Assembly: GCF_027579695.1 (NCBI RefSeq)
Contig: NC_083583.1
Location: 20,126,257 to 20,190,256 of the forward strand
DNA: 64,000 nucleotides
DNA from: Neoarius graeffei
Lineage: Eukaryota > Chordata > Actinopteri > Siluriformes > Ariidae
Direction: 5' to 3'
Positions 10,977-25,900 of the stretch are shown piece by piece (within the stretch, counting starts at the first letter, position 1; every line of letters begins with the position of its first letter). The notes beneath the pieces were generated by a model. It searched no databases. It saw only the letters and a program-made list of their open reading frames with translations, and was not told where the DNA came from. The translations under genes were made by a program, and so were the position numbers.

Positions 10977-13900
10977 GTATGTTAGAATCCACCATGTGCA
11001 CAAAAAAACTGTAATGAACATTTATGAATCAAAGAAAGTTTGTGAACTGATAACTCCTTAAAAATGAGTTGTAGAGAGAGACATGTTGGTGGTATGCTGT
11101 GTTTAAGAGGATGATGGGAGCCCAAAACTACACTGAAATCTAAGAATGTGTTTTTTTTCCCCCAGATAATTAATAATGATTTGTCAGCACAGATCTGTCA
11201 GCTCTTTAACAATTTACATTACAAAAAAGTCGAATCGTTTAGATTTATATACAACCCCAATTCCATACATTTGGGACACTGTGTAAAAGGTAAATAAAAA
11301 ACAGAATATGATGATTTGCAAATATCGGAAACCCTATATATCATTGAAAATAGTACAAAGACAACAGATCAAATGTTGAAACTGAGAAATGTTGTTGTTT
11401 TTTGAAAAATATATGCTCATTTTGGGCGGTACTGTGGTGTAGTGGTTAGCACTGTTGCCTAACAGCAAGAAGGTTCTGGGTTCAAGCCCAGTGCCTTTCT
11501 GTGTGGAGTTTGCATGTTCTCCCCATGTCTGCATGGGTTTCCTCCAGGTGCTTCGGTCTCTCCCACAGTCTAAAGACATACAGGTTAGGCTAATTGGTAG
11601 CTTGAAATTGACCGTAGGTGTGAATGGTTGTTTGTCTCCATATGTTGGCCCTGCAATGACCTGGCGACTTGTCCAGGGTGTACACTGCCTCTCACCCATA
11701 GTCAGCTGGGATAAGCTCCAGCTTGCCTGTGACCTGGTACAGGATAAGTGGCTACAGATAATGGATGGATGGATGCTCATTTTGAATTTGATGTCAGCAA
11801 CACATTTCAAAAAAGTTGGGACAAGTGCATGTTTACCACTGTGCTGCTTCGTCTCTACTTTTAACAACACTCTGTAAATGTTTGGGAACTATGGAGACCA
11901 ATTGCTGTAGTTTTGAAAGAGAAACATTGTCCTAATTTCAGTTGCTGAACAGTTTGCGGGTCACCTTTGTCATATTTTGTGCTTCATAATGCATCAATTG
12001 TTTTAAATGGGAGACAGGTCTGGACTGCAGGCAGGCCAGTTTAGCGCCTGGACTCTTTTACTATGGAGCCATGCAGTTTTAATATGTGCAGAAAGTGGTT
12101 TGGCATTGTTGTGCTGAAAGAAGGAAGGCTTTCTCTGAAAAAGATTTTGTCTGGATGGCAGCATATTGCTCTGAAATATGTATATATCATTCAGCATTAA
12201 TGATGCCTTCCTAGATGTACGAGTTACCAATGTCATGTACAGTGTCGTGTGCACCCTCATACCATCACAGATGCTGGCTTTTGAACTGTGCACTGATAAC
12301 AAGCCGGATGGTCCCTCTCCTCCTTAGCCTGGAGGACACGGTGTCCATGATTTCTAAAAAGAATTTCTACTTTTGATTCATCAGAGCTCGGGACAATTTT
12401 CCACTTCGCCTCAGTCCACCGTAAAAGAGCTCGGGCCCAGAGAAAGTGGCAGTGTTTCTGGATATTGTTTATATCTGGTTTTCACTTGCATTTGTGGATG
12501 CAGTAATGAACTGTTTTCCCAGACGATGGTTTTCTGAAGTGTTCTTGAGCCCATACAGTGATTTCCACTACAGACACGCATCTGCTTTTAATGCAGTGTC
12601 GCCTGAGGGCCTGAAGATCACAAGCATCCAATATCAGTTTTCATTCTTGTCTCTTGCATACAGAGATTTCTCCAGATTCTCTGAATCTTTTAATGATATT
12701 ATGTACCATAGATGATGTGATCCCCAAATTCTTTGCAAGTTTACATTGAGGAACATTATTCTTAAATTGTTGCATTGTTTGCCCATGCAGTCTTTCACAG
12801 AGCGGTGAACCCCTCCCCATCTTTACTTCTGAGAGACTGAGTCTCTCTGGGATGCTCTTTTTATACCCAATCATGTTATTGACCTGTTGCCAATTAGCCA
12901 AATTAGGATTTATTTTTTATTTTTTATTTTTAGCATTACATAACTTGTTCAGTCTTAACTGAACTTAACTGAACTGAAAAGTCCTAACTTTTCTGAAATG
13001 TGTTGCTGACATCAAATTCAAAATGATCATATATTTTTCAAAAAAACAATAACAAAAAATTATCAGCTTCAACATGTGATATGTTGTCTTTGTACTATTT
13101 GCAATGAAATATGGGGCTTGCAAATCATCATATTCTGTTTTTTTATCGACATTTTACACAATGTCCCACATTTTTGGAACTGGAATTGTATTTGCACCAA
13201 TTAAATTTTATTAAAATTTTATAAGCTTATCGGATCATATTTACCTACAGCATACATTCATTTTCTGGGTAAAAGACAGAAAGGATCAGAGCTTAGCTAG
13301 GTGGAAAGATGATTTCGGATTGATTTTTCAAAAATACTGCAAAGTGTAGAGACACTGAACATGCAGAGTGTGTAAGGTGAACATTTATTCATTGAAAGTT
13401 CTCTTGTTAAGACAACTGATTCACCTGATCGATTATAAAGTGGGTAGAAAATATGTGTACCTTTCACTCCCTTTCTGATTACTTTTTGTGTTAAAAATGT
13501 ACTGATTTTAGCAGGTACTCATGTTCAAGGTAGCTGAGACATTGACAACACATGTCTCATTCATTACTGTCTTCTGCAAGAGAAGACAAAGAACATGAAG
13601 CACTTTCATTCTTAGTTCAGTTTCACTTCATTGAATGATTGTCTGTTTGTTTAACAGAGGTGTTTGACTCACTGTACACTCCGGGAGAGATGCTGGGAGA
13701 AGGAGGTTTTGGGACTGTCTGCGAAGGAGTCCGTAATGCAGATGGCAAACAGGTAATAGGACTCCACATCTACAGTTAATTTGCACTGAACAACACAATG
13801 CATTACAACTTATGGACTGTATATTCCCTACTGAGGTTTTATATAAGAATGTAATTGTGTTATATGTGTGAAAAGGTTGCCATGAAATATTTAGACAAGG

Positions 13901-16900
13901 ATCAGCATGACAAGTTCATCACCATTGTAAGTAAACGTTACTTCTGAGATACTCCAGAGAAGCCATGGTGTAAATTTACTTGTTTGTGCCAACATAGTCA
14001 TAAACAATTCACCTCCCAATCATGATTTAGACCCAGATTTTATTATGGATCATCCATAATAGATTTCTGAGTCAGTACCAGTCCAAGCCTTTGTGTTTTA
14101 AAATCTCTGCTTACCATAGTTTTGGCCTATTCACTCTAAACCCATGCTAACTATATCTGTTCGTGTTTCAGCCTGGACAGACACAGCGCTTCCCTCGGGA
14201 GGTAGCTTTAATGCAAATGGTATCCAAGCCGTATCGCTGTGAGAATGTGCTGGAGCTGATAGAATGGTTCGAGATGTCCGATGGCTATGTCTTGATCTTG
14301 GAGCGACCCAGCCCCTGCATGGACCTCTATCAGTTCCAAAAAAGTTACAAATGTCGACTGTCAGAACCACTGGCTCAAATAATCATGCGTCAGGTGGTTC
14401 AGGCCGCACGCCATTGCTGTGACTGTGGTGTCCTTCACCGTGACATCAAGGCAGAGAATCTTCTCGTCAACACTGACACACTGGTAGTGAAGCTGATTGA
14501 CTTTGGCTGTGGTGATTTGCTGAAGGACACCCCCTACACGAGTTATGAAGGTAAAAGCATGTAGTATGGCTCCGACATGGGAGGAATACTGAAGCATGGA
14601 CGTGCGGGAAACGGTGTCAACACAGGCTTTATTTTAACTATTTTTGTTGCTTTTCAGCTTTACTAAACTTATTCACACACACACACAACATCAATTGACA
14701 ACAGGTGTAATGACTTTGCCACTCACCTTCCCTGGCCCTGCTCGATTCACAAACTGATGCTTGACCACGCCCAAGCTGCCACAGGGTATAACAGGTGTTT
14801 GGACAGGATAAAAAACGTGACATTTTTGTGACATTGCTGATCTCTCTTTTTCACTCAGGCACTTGGTCTTTCTTCCCTCCTGAGTGGATATGTGAGCGAG
14901 AGTATTTGGGTCGTCCTGCCACCATCTGGAGTCTGGGTGTTCTCCTGTTCAGCTTGGTGTGTGGATACTTGCCCTTTAATTACTTGGATGACATTGTTGA
15001 ACAAAAAATGCACGTGGCTCCTGATCTGTCTAGAGGTGAGAAAATGTGAAAGCATCACATTTAGACCTGGATAGTAAAGTTGGAAAACCTGCCTTACAGA
15101 ATTAATTAAACAGATCCATTCATTCTCAGAATTATTCATTGAACTGTAATTTCTATCTAAACATCTCTCATCACTACAAACAGGTTGCCGTGATCTGATA
15201 TTTTGGTGTCTGGAGCGAGACCCTCACTCTCGGCCAACGTTCAAGGAAATCCTCAGACATGAATGGTTAACGGAACCTCAGAACAAAGTCAAGGTTAGAC
15301 AGTGAGAAGAGAATAAACCTAATTATAAAGAGTGAAAACATGCTATACTAGTAACAGAGATTGTATTGAGACACTATTGAGATTGCGGGATAAGTATTGA
15401 GATAATCAATCTGTAAAAATAAAAACCCATTAACAGACAAAGTAATCTATGACTATATAAATATTAAGCTGAAAGTAATGTACCCAAACATGTCTAACAT
15501 GTTAATTTAAAGTGCCATTCCACCATTGGATATATTTTTTTGGCATAAAATACAATATATTTTATGACAACATGACTAGACAGAGAAATCTTTTAGCTTC
15601 AAAATGATATATCAAACATAATTTTTTGACAACGACAAGTATATTAATTTTGCGACCAAAGTCACCTACCCTTTTAATTTCCGCGCGGTAGTGAAACGTG
15701 ATGTCATCGGCAGGTTCCCCTTCTTGTGTACCATGTCACGTGTGACATGGCACAGATTATTAGCAATGGCGGATAGAACGCGATTGTCAGCTTCGGAAAA
15801 GAAGCGAAGGAAAATAGCAAGTGATGCCCAAAGGAGACGGTCGATGGTGAATATCGGCACAGCAATCAACAAGTGGAAATCGCGTTCTATCCACCATTGC
15901 TGATAATCTGTGCCACGTCACACGTGACGTCGTACACAAGAAGGGGAACCTGCTGATGACATCACGCGCGGAAATTAAAAGGGTAGGTGACTTTGGTCGC
16001 AAAATTAATATACTTGTCGTTGTCAAAAAATAATGTTTGATATATCATTTTGAAGCTAAAAGATTTCTCTGTCTAGTCATGTTGTCATAAAATATATTGT
16101 ATTTTATGCCAAAGAATACATCCAATGGTGGAATGGCACTTTAAGACTTGCAGACCTTTCTTGCAGTATCTAAACTAAACTAAAAGGTGTTTAAATTTAC
16201 TTTCCGAAGTTGTAATCTATTAGCAATCAAGTACTTGCATTACATGTAGTCAAATATTAGGCATTTCCAATATGATACTAAATCATATTTATGACACATG
16301 AATTCATGATGTACAATCCTTTTTTCTGTACAGGACCTAATGAAAATTCAGAAACCGGCTCTTCATCTTCCCCCTCTGGAGAGCCACATTACACGATGGG
16401 GTATGTTAGAATCCACCATTTTCCCTCCAAGAATATATTGAACATTTTTGATTCACACAGCAAGGAATGTACAGTAATGTGTAGTTAGCGAATTCATAAA
16501 GCAGTCAAAAGGTACTGTGGAGATTCCTACTTAATTGAATGATTGTCTGTTTGTTTAACAGAGGTGTTTGAGTCACTGTACACTCCAGGAGACATGCTGG
16601 GAGAAGGAGTTTTTGGGACTGTCTGCGCAGGAGTCCGTAATGCAGATGGCAAACAGGTAATAGGACTCCACATCTACAGTTAATTTGCACTGATCAGCAC
16701 AATGTATTACATCTTACAGACTGTATATTTCCTACTGAGGTTTTACATCAGAACATAATTATGTGCTATGTGTGTGAAAAGGTTGCCATGAAATATGTGG
16801 CCAAGCATGAACATGACAAGTTCATCACCATTGTAAGTAAACTTTACTTCTGAGATACTCCAGAAAAACCATAATGTAAATGTACAGTACTTGTTTGTGC

Positions 16901-19900
16901 TAACGTAGTTATAAACAATTGACCTCCCAATCATGTTTTCAACTCAGATATTATAATATATCTTCCATAATAGAGTCCCGAATCAGTACCAGTCCAAACC
17001 TTTGTGTTATTTCAAATATCTGCTTACCATAGTTTAGACCTATTCACTCCACACCCATGCTAACCATATCTGTTCGTGTTTCAGCCTGGAGAGACAAAGT
17101 GCCGTCCTCTGGAGGTAGCATTAATGGAAATGGTATCCAAGCCGTTTCGTTGTGAGAATGTGCTGGAGCTGATAGAATGGTTTGAGATGTCAGATGGCTA
17201 CGTCTTGATCTTGGAGCGACCCAGCCCCTGCATGGACCTCCATCAGTTCCGAAAAAGTCAAGAAGGTCGACTGTCAGAACCACTGGCTCAAATAATCATG
17301 CGTCAGGTGGTTCAGGCTGCACATCATTGCTGTGACTGTGGTGTCCTTCACCGTGATATTAAGGCAGAGAATCTTCTCATCAACCCTGACACACTGGAAG
17401 TGAAGCTGTTCAACTTTGGCTGCGGCGATTTGCTGAAGGACACCCCCTACACGAGTTATGAAGGTAAGGGCGTAATAGGTGTTGGGACATGTAACCCTGG
17501 TTACACTGTTAATAAATTTACATGACTCAATATGAACCAGTATCAGATGATTTTAAGAACACCTAGGAGCCCTACAGATGAATAGCAATATTAAGAGTTA
17601 CACACAGGAATGAATTTGAATAAACGTGTATTATTTCACAGTAACAACAACAACTTGTCTATTAGCCAAAATAAATAATAAACAAATAAAAATAATAAAG
17701 TGCGCACAAAAGGGGAAAAAAAAACTTTTGGCCCCTTAGTCTTTGAGCTTTAGTTTCAGTTTTATCATTGGGGCCCAGTAAATTTGTGTCAATGTCAGTG
17801 TTGTCCTATGACACCACGGAGCAAGGGAAGGAAAGGAAATCCAACTTCCGATAAATTAGTCTGACTCGCCATCCAGCAAATTGGAATTTCCTCTTCACAA
17901 AACCTTTATACTGTTGTGGACTCTGAGGATCTATGCTGAACTTCTACTTCAGTGGACTGGTGAAGATGCCTTCTTGGTATCAAACTCGACAGCAGACCAG
18001 CTATAAGACCCTTTTCAGTCACGTGACCTTCGTAAACGTGACCGCCATTTTGGACATGTAGTGGACTTCGGCTCGAATCGGTTTGAATGCGAGGAAGGCG
18101 ACAAACATAAAAGAAAAAGGAGCGAGATGCAGAAAACTGTATTTACTAGTTTACTGTAATTATGATCTGGCAGCTATTTACACCGGATCCAGTGTAAATA
18201 GCTGCCGGAGCCAACGTCCGAGCTTGCCGGAGCGCGCTCCGGCCGGCCGCGAGCTAGCGCGCTCCGGAACCTCGGACGTTGGCTCCGGCAGCTATTTACA
18301 CTGGATCCGGTGTAAATAGCTGCCAGATCATAATTACAGTAAACTAGAATGGAATGTTAACAGCAATGTAATGCTTTTTCTGGCTAATTTTATTTGTCTT
18401 ACCTCCAACAAAGTGGTCACTACACAAGTGTTGGTATGCCGCTATCCGTCTTCTCCGTCGGTCAGCATCTATGGGGATCCGATAAAATGATAACCCTTGC
18501 CTTGTTTGTTGATGGTTACTACATCCAGGTGCACAACAATATAGTGGCATGATGGAAGTCTTGCTGAAAATAAACACTTTCTTTGCTGCCGTTCCTCAAT
18601 GTTGGCTGTGGTAAACTACTGGTAGTACATGTCCAAAATGGCGGCCGCGTTTGTCGTGACGTCACGTGAAAAGGGTCCATACCTTAAAAAAAAAAAAAAA
18701 AACCTGACCGCTGAGCAGACCAAATTAGCCCGTCACTCATTGAACCTTGCACATCCAATTTCCAAGATCTTTAGACACTTTTGTACCTTTCAGGCAGTAG
18801 AAAAAGTTTGAACCAGTGTAGCTTCTTCGGTGTATTGTTTCTAGCAAAATGGCGCTCTCTCTTCAGAGCTCTCTTCGGATGATAGGTCTCTCTGGACAGA
18901 ATAAAAAATGTGACATTTTTGTGACATTGCTGATGGTTCTTCTCTCTTTTTCACTCAGGCACTTGGTCTTTCTTCCCTCCTGAGTGGATATGTGAGCGAG
19001 AGTATTTGGGTCGTCCTGCCACCATCTGGAGTCTGGGTGTTCTCCTGTTCAGCTTGGTGTGTGGATACTTGCCCTTTAATTACTTGGACGACATTGTTGA
19101 ACAAAAAATGCACATCGCTTCTGATCTGTCTAGAGGTGAGAAAATGTGAAAGCATCACATTTAGACCTGGATAGTAAAGTTGGAAAACCTGCCTTACAGA
19201 ATTAATTAAACAGATCCATTCATTCTCAATTAATCTTTGAACAATAATTTCTATCTAAACGTCTCTCTCATCACTACAAACAGGTTGCCGTGATCTGATA
19301 TTTTGGTGTCTGGAGCGAGACCCTCACTCTCGGCCAGCGTTCAAGGAAATCCTCAGACATGAATGGTTAACGGAACCTCAGAACAATGGCAAGGTTAGAC
19401 AGTGAGAAGAGAATAAACCTAATTATAAAGAGTGAAAACATGCTATACTAGTAACAGAGATTGTATTGAGATACTGTATTGAGATTGAGGGATAAGTATT
19501 GAGATAATCCATTTGTAAAAATAAAAACCCATTAACAGACAAAGTACACTGTACACTGGCTAGATGGCTTTATCAATGTTAAGCTGAAAATAATGTTAAC
19601 AAATATGTCTAACGTGTTTAAAAAACCATTAACAAAGTACACTGTACACTGTCTATTGAACAATTGTTCCACAAAATCGAGTCATATACGAGCTGATAGC
19701 CAACAAGACACATAGCACCGAGTTGGCTATAAGCCATATACAACGAGATTGATTAGAATAACTGTTTTATTATATCCACATTCACTGGATTTTGAGAAAC
19801 AGAGCACTTTTATTTTTATTGTTGGAAATTCGATAAATAAAAACTTTATACAAATGTCCGACAAAATCATTTCCACTTAGAATGTAAACAAAAGATATGT

Positions 19901-22900
19901 TCTTACCATCAAATACTTTTATTCCAGATTTTGTTGCTTTTTTGCATTTGTTGGGTTTTTGTTTTCGAGTAGAGTGTTTATTTCATCCTTGCTTGGTTGA
20001 GCAACACGCTCTGGCATTTTGTTTTTCTCTACTCACGGTATATGACCTGATAGCCTAGTAGTAGAGTAGCCAATCAGAGCGCGCAATTGCTCATACCCAG
20101 TCAACGTGGATAGAATAAATGGCTATATAAATATTAAGCTGAAAATAATGTTAACAGTTATGTCTGACATGTTAGTTTAAGACTTGCAGACCTTTCTTGC
20201 AGTATCTAAACTAAAGTAAAAGCTGTTCATATTTACTTTCTGAAGTTGTACAACCCCGATTCCAAAAAAGTTGGGACAAAGTACAAATTGAAAATAAAAA
20301 CGGAATGCAATAATTTACAAATCTCAAAAACTGATATTGTATTCACAATAGAACATAGACAACATATCAAATGTCGAAAGTGAGACATTTTGAAATTTCA
20401 TGCCAAATATTGGCTCATTTGAAATTTCATGACAGCAACACATCTCAAAAAAGTTGGGACAAATAGTGGAGCAATATCAGAAAGGAGTTCGACAGTGTAA
20501 AATTGCAAAGAGTTTGAACATATCATCATCTACAGTGCATAATATCATCAAAAGATTCAGAGAATCTGGAAGAATCTCTGTGCGTAAGGGTCAGGGCTGG
20601 AAAACCATACTGGGTGCCCGTGATCTTTGGGCCCTTAGACGGCACTGCATCACGTACAGGCATGCTTCTGTATTGGAAATCACAAAATGGGCTCAGGAAT
20701 ATTTCCAGAGAACATTATCTGTGAACACAATTCACTGTGCCATCTGCCGTTGCCAACTAAAACTCTATAGTTCAAAGAAGAAGCCGTATCTAAACATGAT
20801 CCAGAAGCGCAGACGTCTTCTCTGGGCCAAGGCTCATTTAAAATGGACTGTGGCAAAGTGGAAAACTGTTCTGTGGTCAGACGAATCAAAATTTGAAATT
20901 CTTTATGGAAATCAGAGACGCCGTGTCATTCGGACTAAAGAGGAGAAGGACGACCCAAGTTGTTATCAGCGCTCAGTTCAGAAGCCTGCATCTCTGATGG
21001 TATGGGGTTGCATTAGTGTGTGTGGCATGGGCAGCTTACACATCTGGAAAGACACCATCAATGCTGAAAGGTATATCCAGGTTCTAGAGCAACATATGCT
21101 CCCATCCAGACGACGTCTCTTTCAGGGAAGACCTTGCATTTTCCAACATGACAATGCCAAACCACATACTGCATCAATTACAGCATCATGGCTGCGTAGA
21201 AGAAGGGTCCGGGTACTGAACTGGCCAGCCTGCAGTCCAGATCTTTCACCCATAGAAAACATTTGGTGCATTATAAAACGGAAGATACGACAAAAAAGAC
21301 CTAAGACAGTTGAGCAACTAGAATCCTACATTAGACAAGAATGAATTAACATTCCTATCCCTAAACTTGAGCAACTTGTCTCCTCAGTCCCCAGACGTTT
21401 ACAGACTGTTGTAAAGAGAAAAGGGGATGTCTCACAGTGGTAAACATGGCCTTGTCCCAACTTTTTTGAGATGTGTTGTCATGAAATTTAAAATCACCTA
21501 ATTTTTCTCTTTAAATGATACATTTTCTCAGTTTCAACATTTGACATGTCATCTATGTTCTATTCTGAATAAAATATGGAATTTTGAAACTCCCACATCA
21601 TTGCATTCCGTTTTTATTTACAATTTGTTCTTTGTCCCAACTTTTTTGGAATCGGGGTTGTAATCTATTAGCCATCAAGTGCTTGCATTACTTGTACTCA
21701 AATATTAGGCATTTCCAATATGATACTAAATCCTATTTGTGCCACTTGAAATACGATGTACAATCCTTTTTTCTGTACAGAACCCAAAGAAAAGTGAGAA
21801 ACCTGCTCATCAACTAACTCCTCCGGAGAGCCATATTACACAATGGGGTATGTCAGAATCCACCATCTTCCCAAAAATATATATATTGAACATTTGATTA
21901 ATATATTTCATGAATCATATAAATATACATATTTATATTCATATATATTTGATTCAGCAAGGAATGTACAGTAATGTGTAGTTAGCGAATTCATAAAGCA
22001 GTCAAAAGGTACTGTGGAGATTCCTACTTAATTGAATGATTGTCTGTTTGTTTAACAGAGGTGTTTGAGTCACTGTACACTCTGGGAGAGATGCTGGGAG
22101 AAGGAGGTTTTGGGACTGCCTGCGCAGGAGTCCGTAATGCAGATGGCAAACAGGTAATAGGACTCCGCATCGACAGTTAATTTGCATTAATCAACACAAT
22201 GTATTACAATTTATGGACTGTATATTTCACACTGAGGTTTTATATTAGAACATAATTATGTGTTATGTGTTTTAAAAGGTTGTCATGAAATATGTGGCCA
22301 AGCATCAACATGACAAGTTCATCACCATTGTAAGTAAACTTTACTTCTGAGATACTCCAGAGAAGCCATCATGTAAATGTATTTGTTTGTGCTAATATAG
22401 TCATAAACATTCACCTCCCAATCATGTTTTTGACTCAGATTTAATTATGTATCATCCATAATAGATTTCCGAATCAGTACCAGTCTAAACCTTTGTGTTT
22501 TAAAATCTCTGCTTACCATAGACCTATTCACTCCAAACCCATGCTAACCATATCTGTTCGTGTTTCAGCCTGGAGAGACACAGTGCCGTCCTCTGGAGGT
22601 AGCATTAATGGAAATGGTATCCAAGCCATTTCGTTGTGAGAATGTGCTGGAGCTGATAGAATGGTTTGAGATGTCAGATGGCTACGTCTTGATCTTGGAG
22701 CGACCCAGCCCCTGCATGGACCTCCATCAGTTCCGAAAAAGTCAAGAAGGTCGACTGTCAGAACCACTGGCTCAAATAATCATGCGTCAGGTGGTTCAGG
22801 CTGCACATCATTGCTGTGACTGTGGTGTCCTTCACCGTGACATTAAGGCAGAGAATCTTCTCATCAACCCTGACACACTGGAAGTGAAGCTGATCGACTT

Positions 22901-25900
22901 TGGCTGTGGCGATTTGCTGAAGGACACCCCCTACATGAGTTATGAAGGTAAGGGCATAATAGGTGTTTGGGCAGGATAAAAAAATGTGACATTTTTATGA
23001 CATTGCTGATGGTTCTTCAATCTTTTTCACTCAGGCACTTGGTCTTTCTTCCCTCCTGAGTGGATATGTGAGCGAGAGTATTTGGGTCGTCCTGCCACCA
23101 TCTGGAGTCTGGGTGTTCTCCTGTTCAACTTGGTGTGTGGATACTTGCCCTTTAATTACTTGGACGACATTGTTGAACAAAAAATGCACGTGGCTCCTGA
23201 TCTGTCTAGAGGTGAGAAAATGTGAAAGCATCACATTTAGACCTGGATAGTAAAGTTGGAAAACCTGCCTTACAGAATTAATTAAACAGATCCATTCATT
23301 CTCAGAATTATTCATTGAACTGTAATTTCTATCTAAACATCTCTCATCACTACAAACAGGTTGCCGTGATCTGATATTTTGGTGCCTGGAGCGAGACCCT
23401 CACTCTCGGCCAACGTTCAAGGAAATCCTCAGACATGAATGGTTAACGGAACCTCAGAACAAAGTCAAGGTTAGACAGTGAGAAGAGAATAAACCTAATT
23501 ATAAAGAGTGAAAACATGCTATACTAGTAACAAAGATTGTATTGAGATACTGTATTGAGATTGCAGGATAAGTATTGAGATAATCAATTTGTAAAAATAA
23601 AAACCCATTAACAAAGTAATCTATGGCTATATAAATATTAAGCTGAAAATAATGTACCCAAACATGTCTAACACATTAATTTAAGACCTGCAGACCTTTC
23701 TTGCAGTATCTAAACTAAAGTAAAACTGTTTATTTTTACTTTCTGAAGTTGTAATCTGTTATCCATCACATGCTTGCATTACTTGTAGTCAAATATTAGG
23801 CATTTCCAATATGATACTAAGTCATATTTATGACACATGAAATATGATGTACAATCCTTTTTTCTATACAGTACCCAATGAAAAGTGGGAAACCTGCTCA
23901 TCAGCTTCCTCCTCCGGAGAGCCACATTACACGATGGCGTATGTTAGAATCCACAATTTTCCCAAAAAATATATATATTGAATGAACATTTTTGATTCAC
24001 CCAGGAAGGAATGTTGAGTAATGTGTAGCTAGCGAATTCATAAAGCAGTCAAAAGGTACTGTGGAGATTCCAACTTAGTTGAATGTTTGTTTAATAGAGG
24101 AGTTTGAGTCACTGTACACTCCGAGAAAGTTGCTGAGAGAAAGAGGCTTCGGGACTGCCTGCACAGGAGTCCGTATCGCAGATGGCAAACAGGTAATAGG
24201 ACTCCATATCTACAGTTAATTTGCACTGATCAACAAAATGCAGGATTTGTTCAGCATTACAAATTATGGAAGTCCCTGAGATACAAGCACAGGGTTTGAC
24301 AACAACACTTGCCCGACTGCCCGGGACAAGTAAAATGCTACGTTGGGACAGCAGAATGAAAATCATGTTTTTGGTAGGGACCTGTTTAGTATCTGAACAA
24401 TGTAATTGACACCAATTCAATTCATTTGAATGTTTAACCTCTGGAAAATTTGGTCTAATTTATTTGTGTGTCCAGTCAAAATAAAGAAATTCCACTATTT
24501 GTTGCCAGTCACCTGCAAAGTGAGGCTTGCAGCAAAATGTTGGCGAAATTAGGAGTATGGGGCTAAACGAGTATGATTTCCTAATGGAAAATGTTTCACA
24601 GGGTTGCTCAAACTAACAGTGTCAATAACAATCACTGACATGAATTAAATCAGCAACCTTTTGATCAACAATGTCAAATTGGAGCTGTATAAAAATTATG
24701 GACTGCATATTTTCTGCTGAAGTTTTACAATAAAAATGTAATTATGTTTTGTATTTGTGAACAGGTTGCAATTAAATATCTGAAAAAGAGACAGAACACC
24801 AAATTCATCACCACTGTAAGTAAACTTCTGCTTCTGAGATACTACAGAGACGACATAAGGTCAAAAGAACAACCACTTTATAGACCAAATTATATGTCCA
24901 TTTACTCATTCCTGGTAAAATAATCAAAAACAATTTGCCTTCAAGTCATGTTTCAGATTCAGATTTTATTCCCTATCATCCATAATAGAGTTCCAAGTCA
25001 GTACCAGTCCAAGCCTTTGTGTTTTAACATTGCTGCTTGCCATAGTTTTGATGTATTCACTCCACACCCACGCTAACCATATCTGTTCGTGTTTCAGCCT
25101 GGAGAGACACTGTGCCGTCCTCTGGAGGTAGCATTAATGGAAATGGTATCCAAGCCATTTCGCTGTGAGAATGTGCTGGAGCTGATAGAATGGTTCGAGA
25201 TGTCAGATGGCTATGTCTTGATCTTGGAGCTACCCAGCCCCTGCATGGATCTGCAGAAATTCCTCAAACATCACAAAGGTCGATTGTCAGAAGCACTGGC
25301 TCAGGTAATCATGCGTCAGGTGATTCAGGCTGTTCGTCACTGCTGTGACTGTGGTGTCCTTCAACATGACATCAAGTTAGAGAATCTTCTCATCAACCCT
25401 GACACACTGGTAGTGAAGCTGATCAGCTTTGGCTGTGGCGATTTGCTGAAGGACACCCCCTACACGAGTTATGAAGGTAAGGGCATAATAGTTATGAGAC
25501 AAAATAAAAAACAATACAGTGGAGAATCATTTTTTGCAACATTGCTGATGATGCACCTTCTCTCTTTTTGCTCAGGCACTTGGCCTTGCGTCCCGCCTGA
25601 GTGGGTATGTGAAAGAGAGTATTTGGGTCGCCCTGCTACCATGTGGAATCTGGGCGTTCTCCTGTTCAACTTGGTATGCGGATACTTGCCCTTTCATAAT
25701 GAGGACGGCACTGTTGATCAGAAGATGCACTTCTTTTCTGGCCTGTCTGCAAGTGAGAAAATATCGAAGCATCACCATTTAGACCCGTTGAAGTTGTAAA
25801 CCCGGCATGACAAAATGAATTGATTTTTTTTAAAAAACAATACTTAACGTACTGTCTAAAATATCTTATCACGGCACACACAGGTTGCTACAATCTGATA

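Larger units (their letters stand above)
18008..18676. mobile_element. inverted-repeat DNA transposon remnant carrying a THAP fragment
   Basis: Ends acccttttcagtcacgtgac and the near-complement at 18660-18676 form terminal inverted repeats that continue into a matching 'gccattttggacatg' segment. The interior contains a THAP zinc-finger fragment on the minus strand and a 200-bp palindrome. THAP domains are the DNA-binding part of P-element-type transposases, so this is plausibly an internally deleted relative. No convincing flanking duplication was found. Confidence 0.7.
17489..18890. mobile_element. composite insertion in kinase 2 intron 3
   Basis: Compared with the 87-bp homologous intron of unit 3, about 1.4 kb is extra, starting after 'ggtgttggg' and ending before 'ggacagaataaaaaatgtgac'. 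It carries an inverted-repeat element (18008-18676). The outer 0.5-kb and 0.2-kb parts have no recognisable ORF, and their class is unknown. Confidence 0.6.

Noticed and set aside
17044..17283. Minus-strand ORFs opposite each kinase exon 3 (also 14131 and 22528)
   Set aside because: They are antisense shadows repeated because the exons are duplicated.
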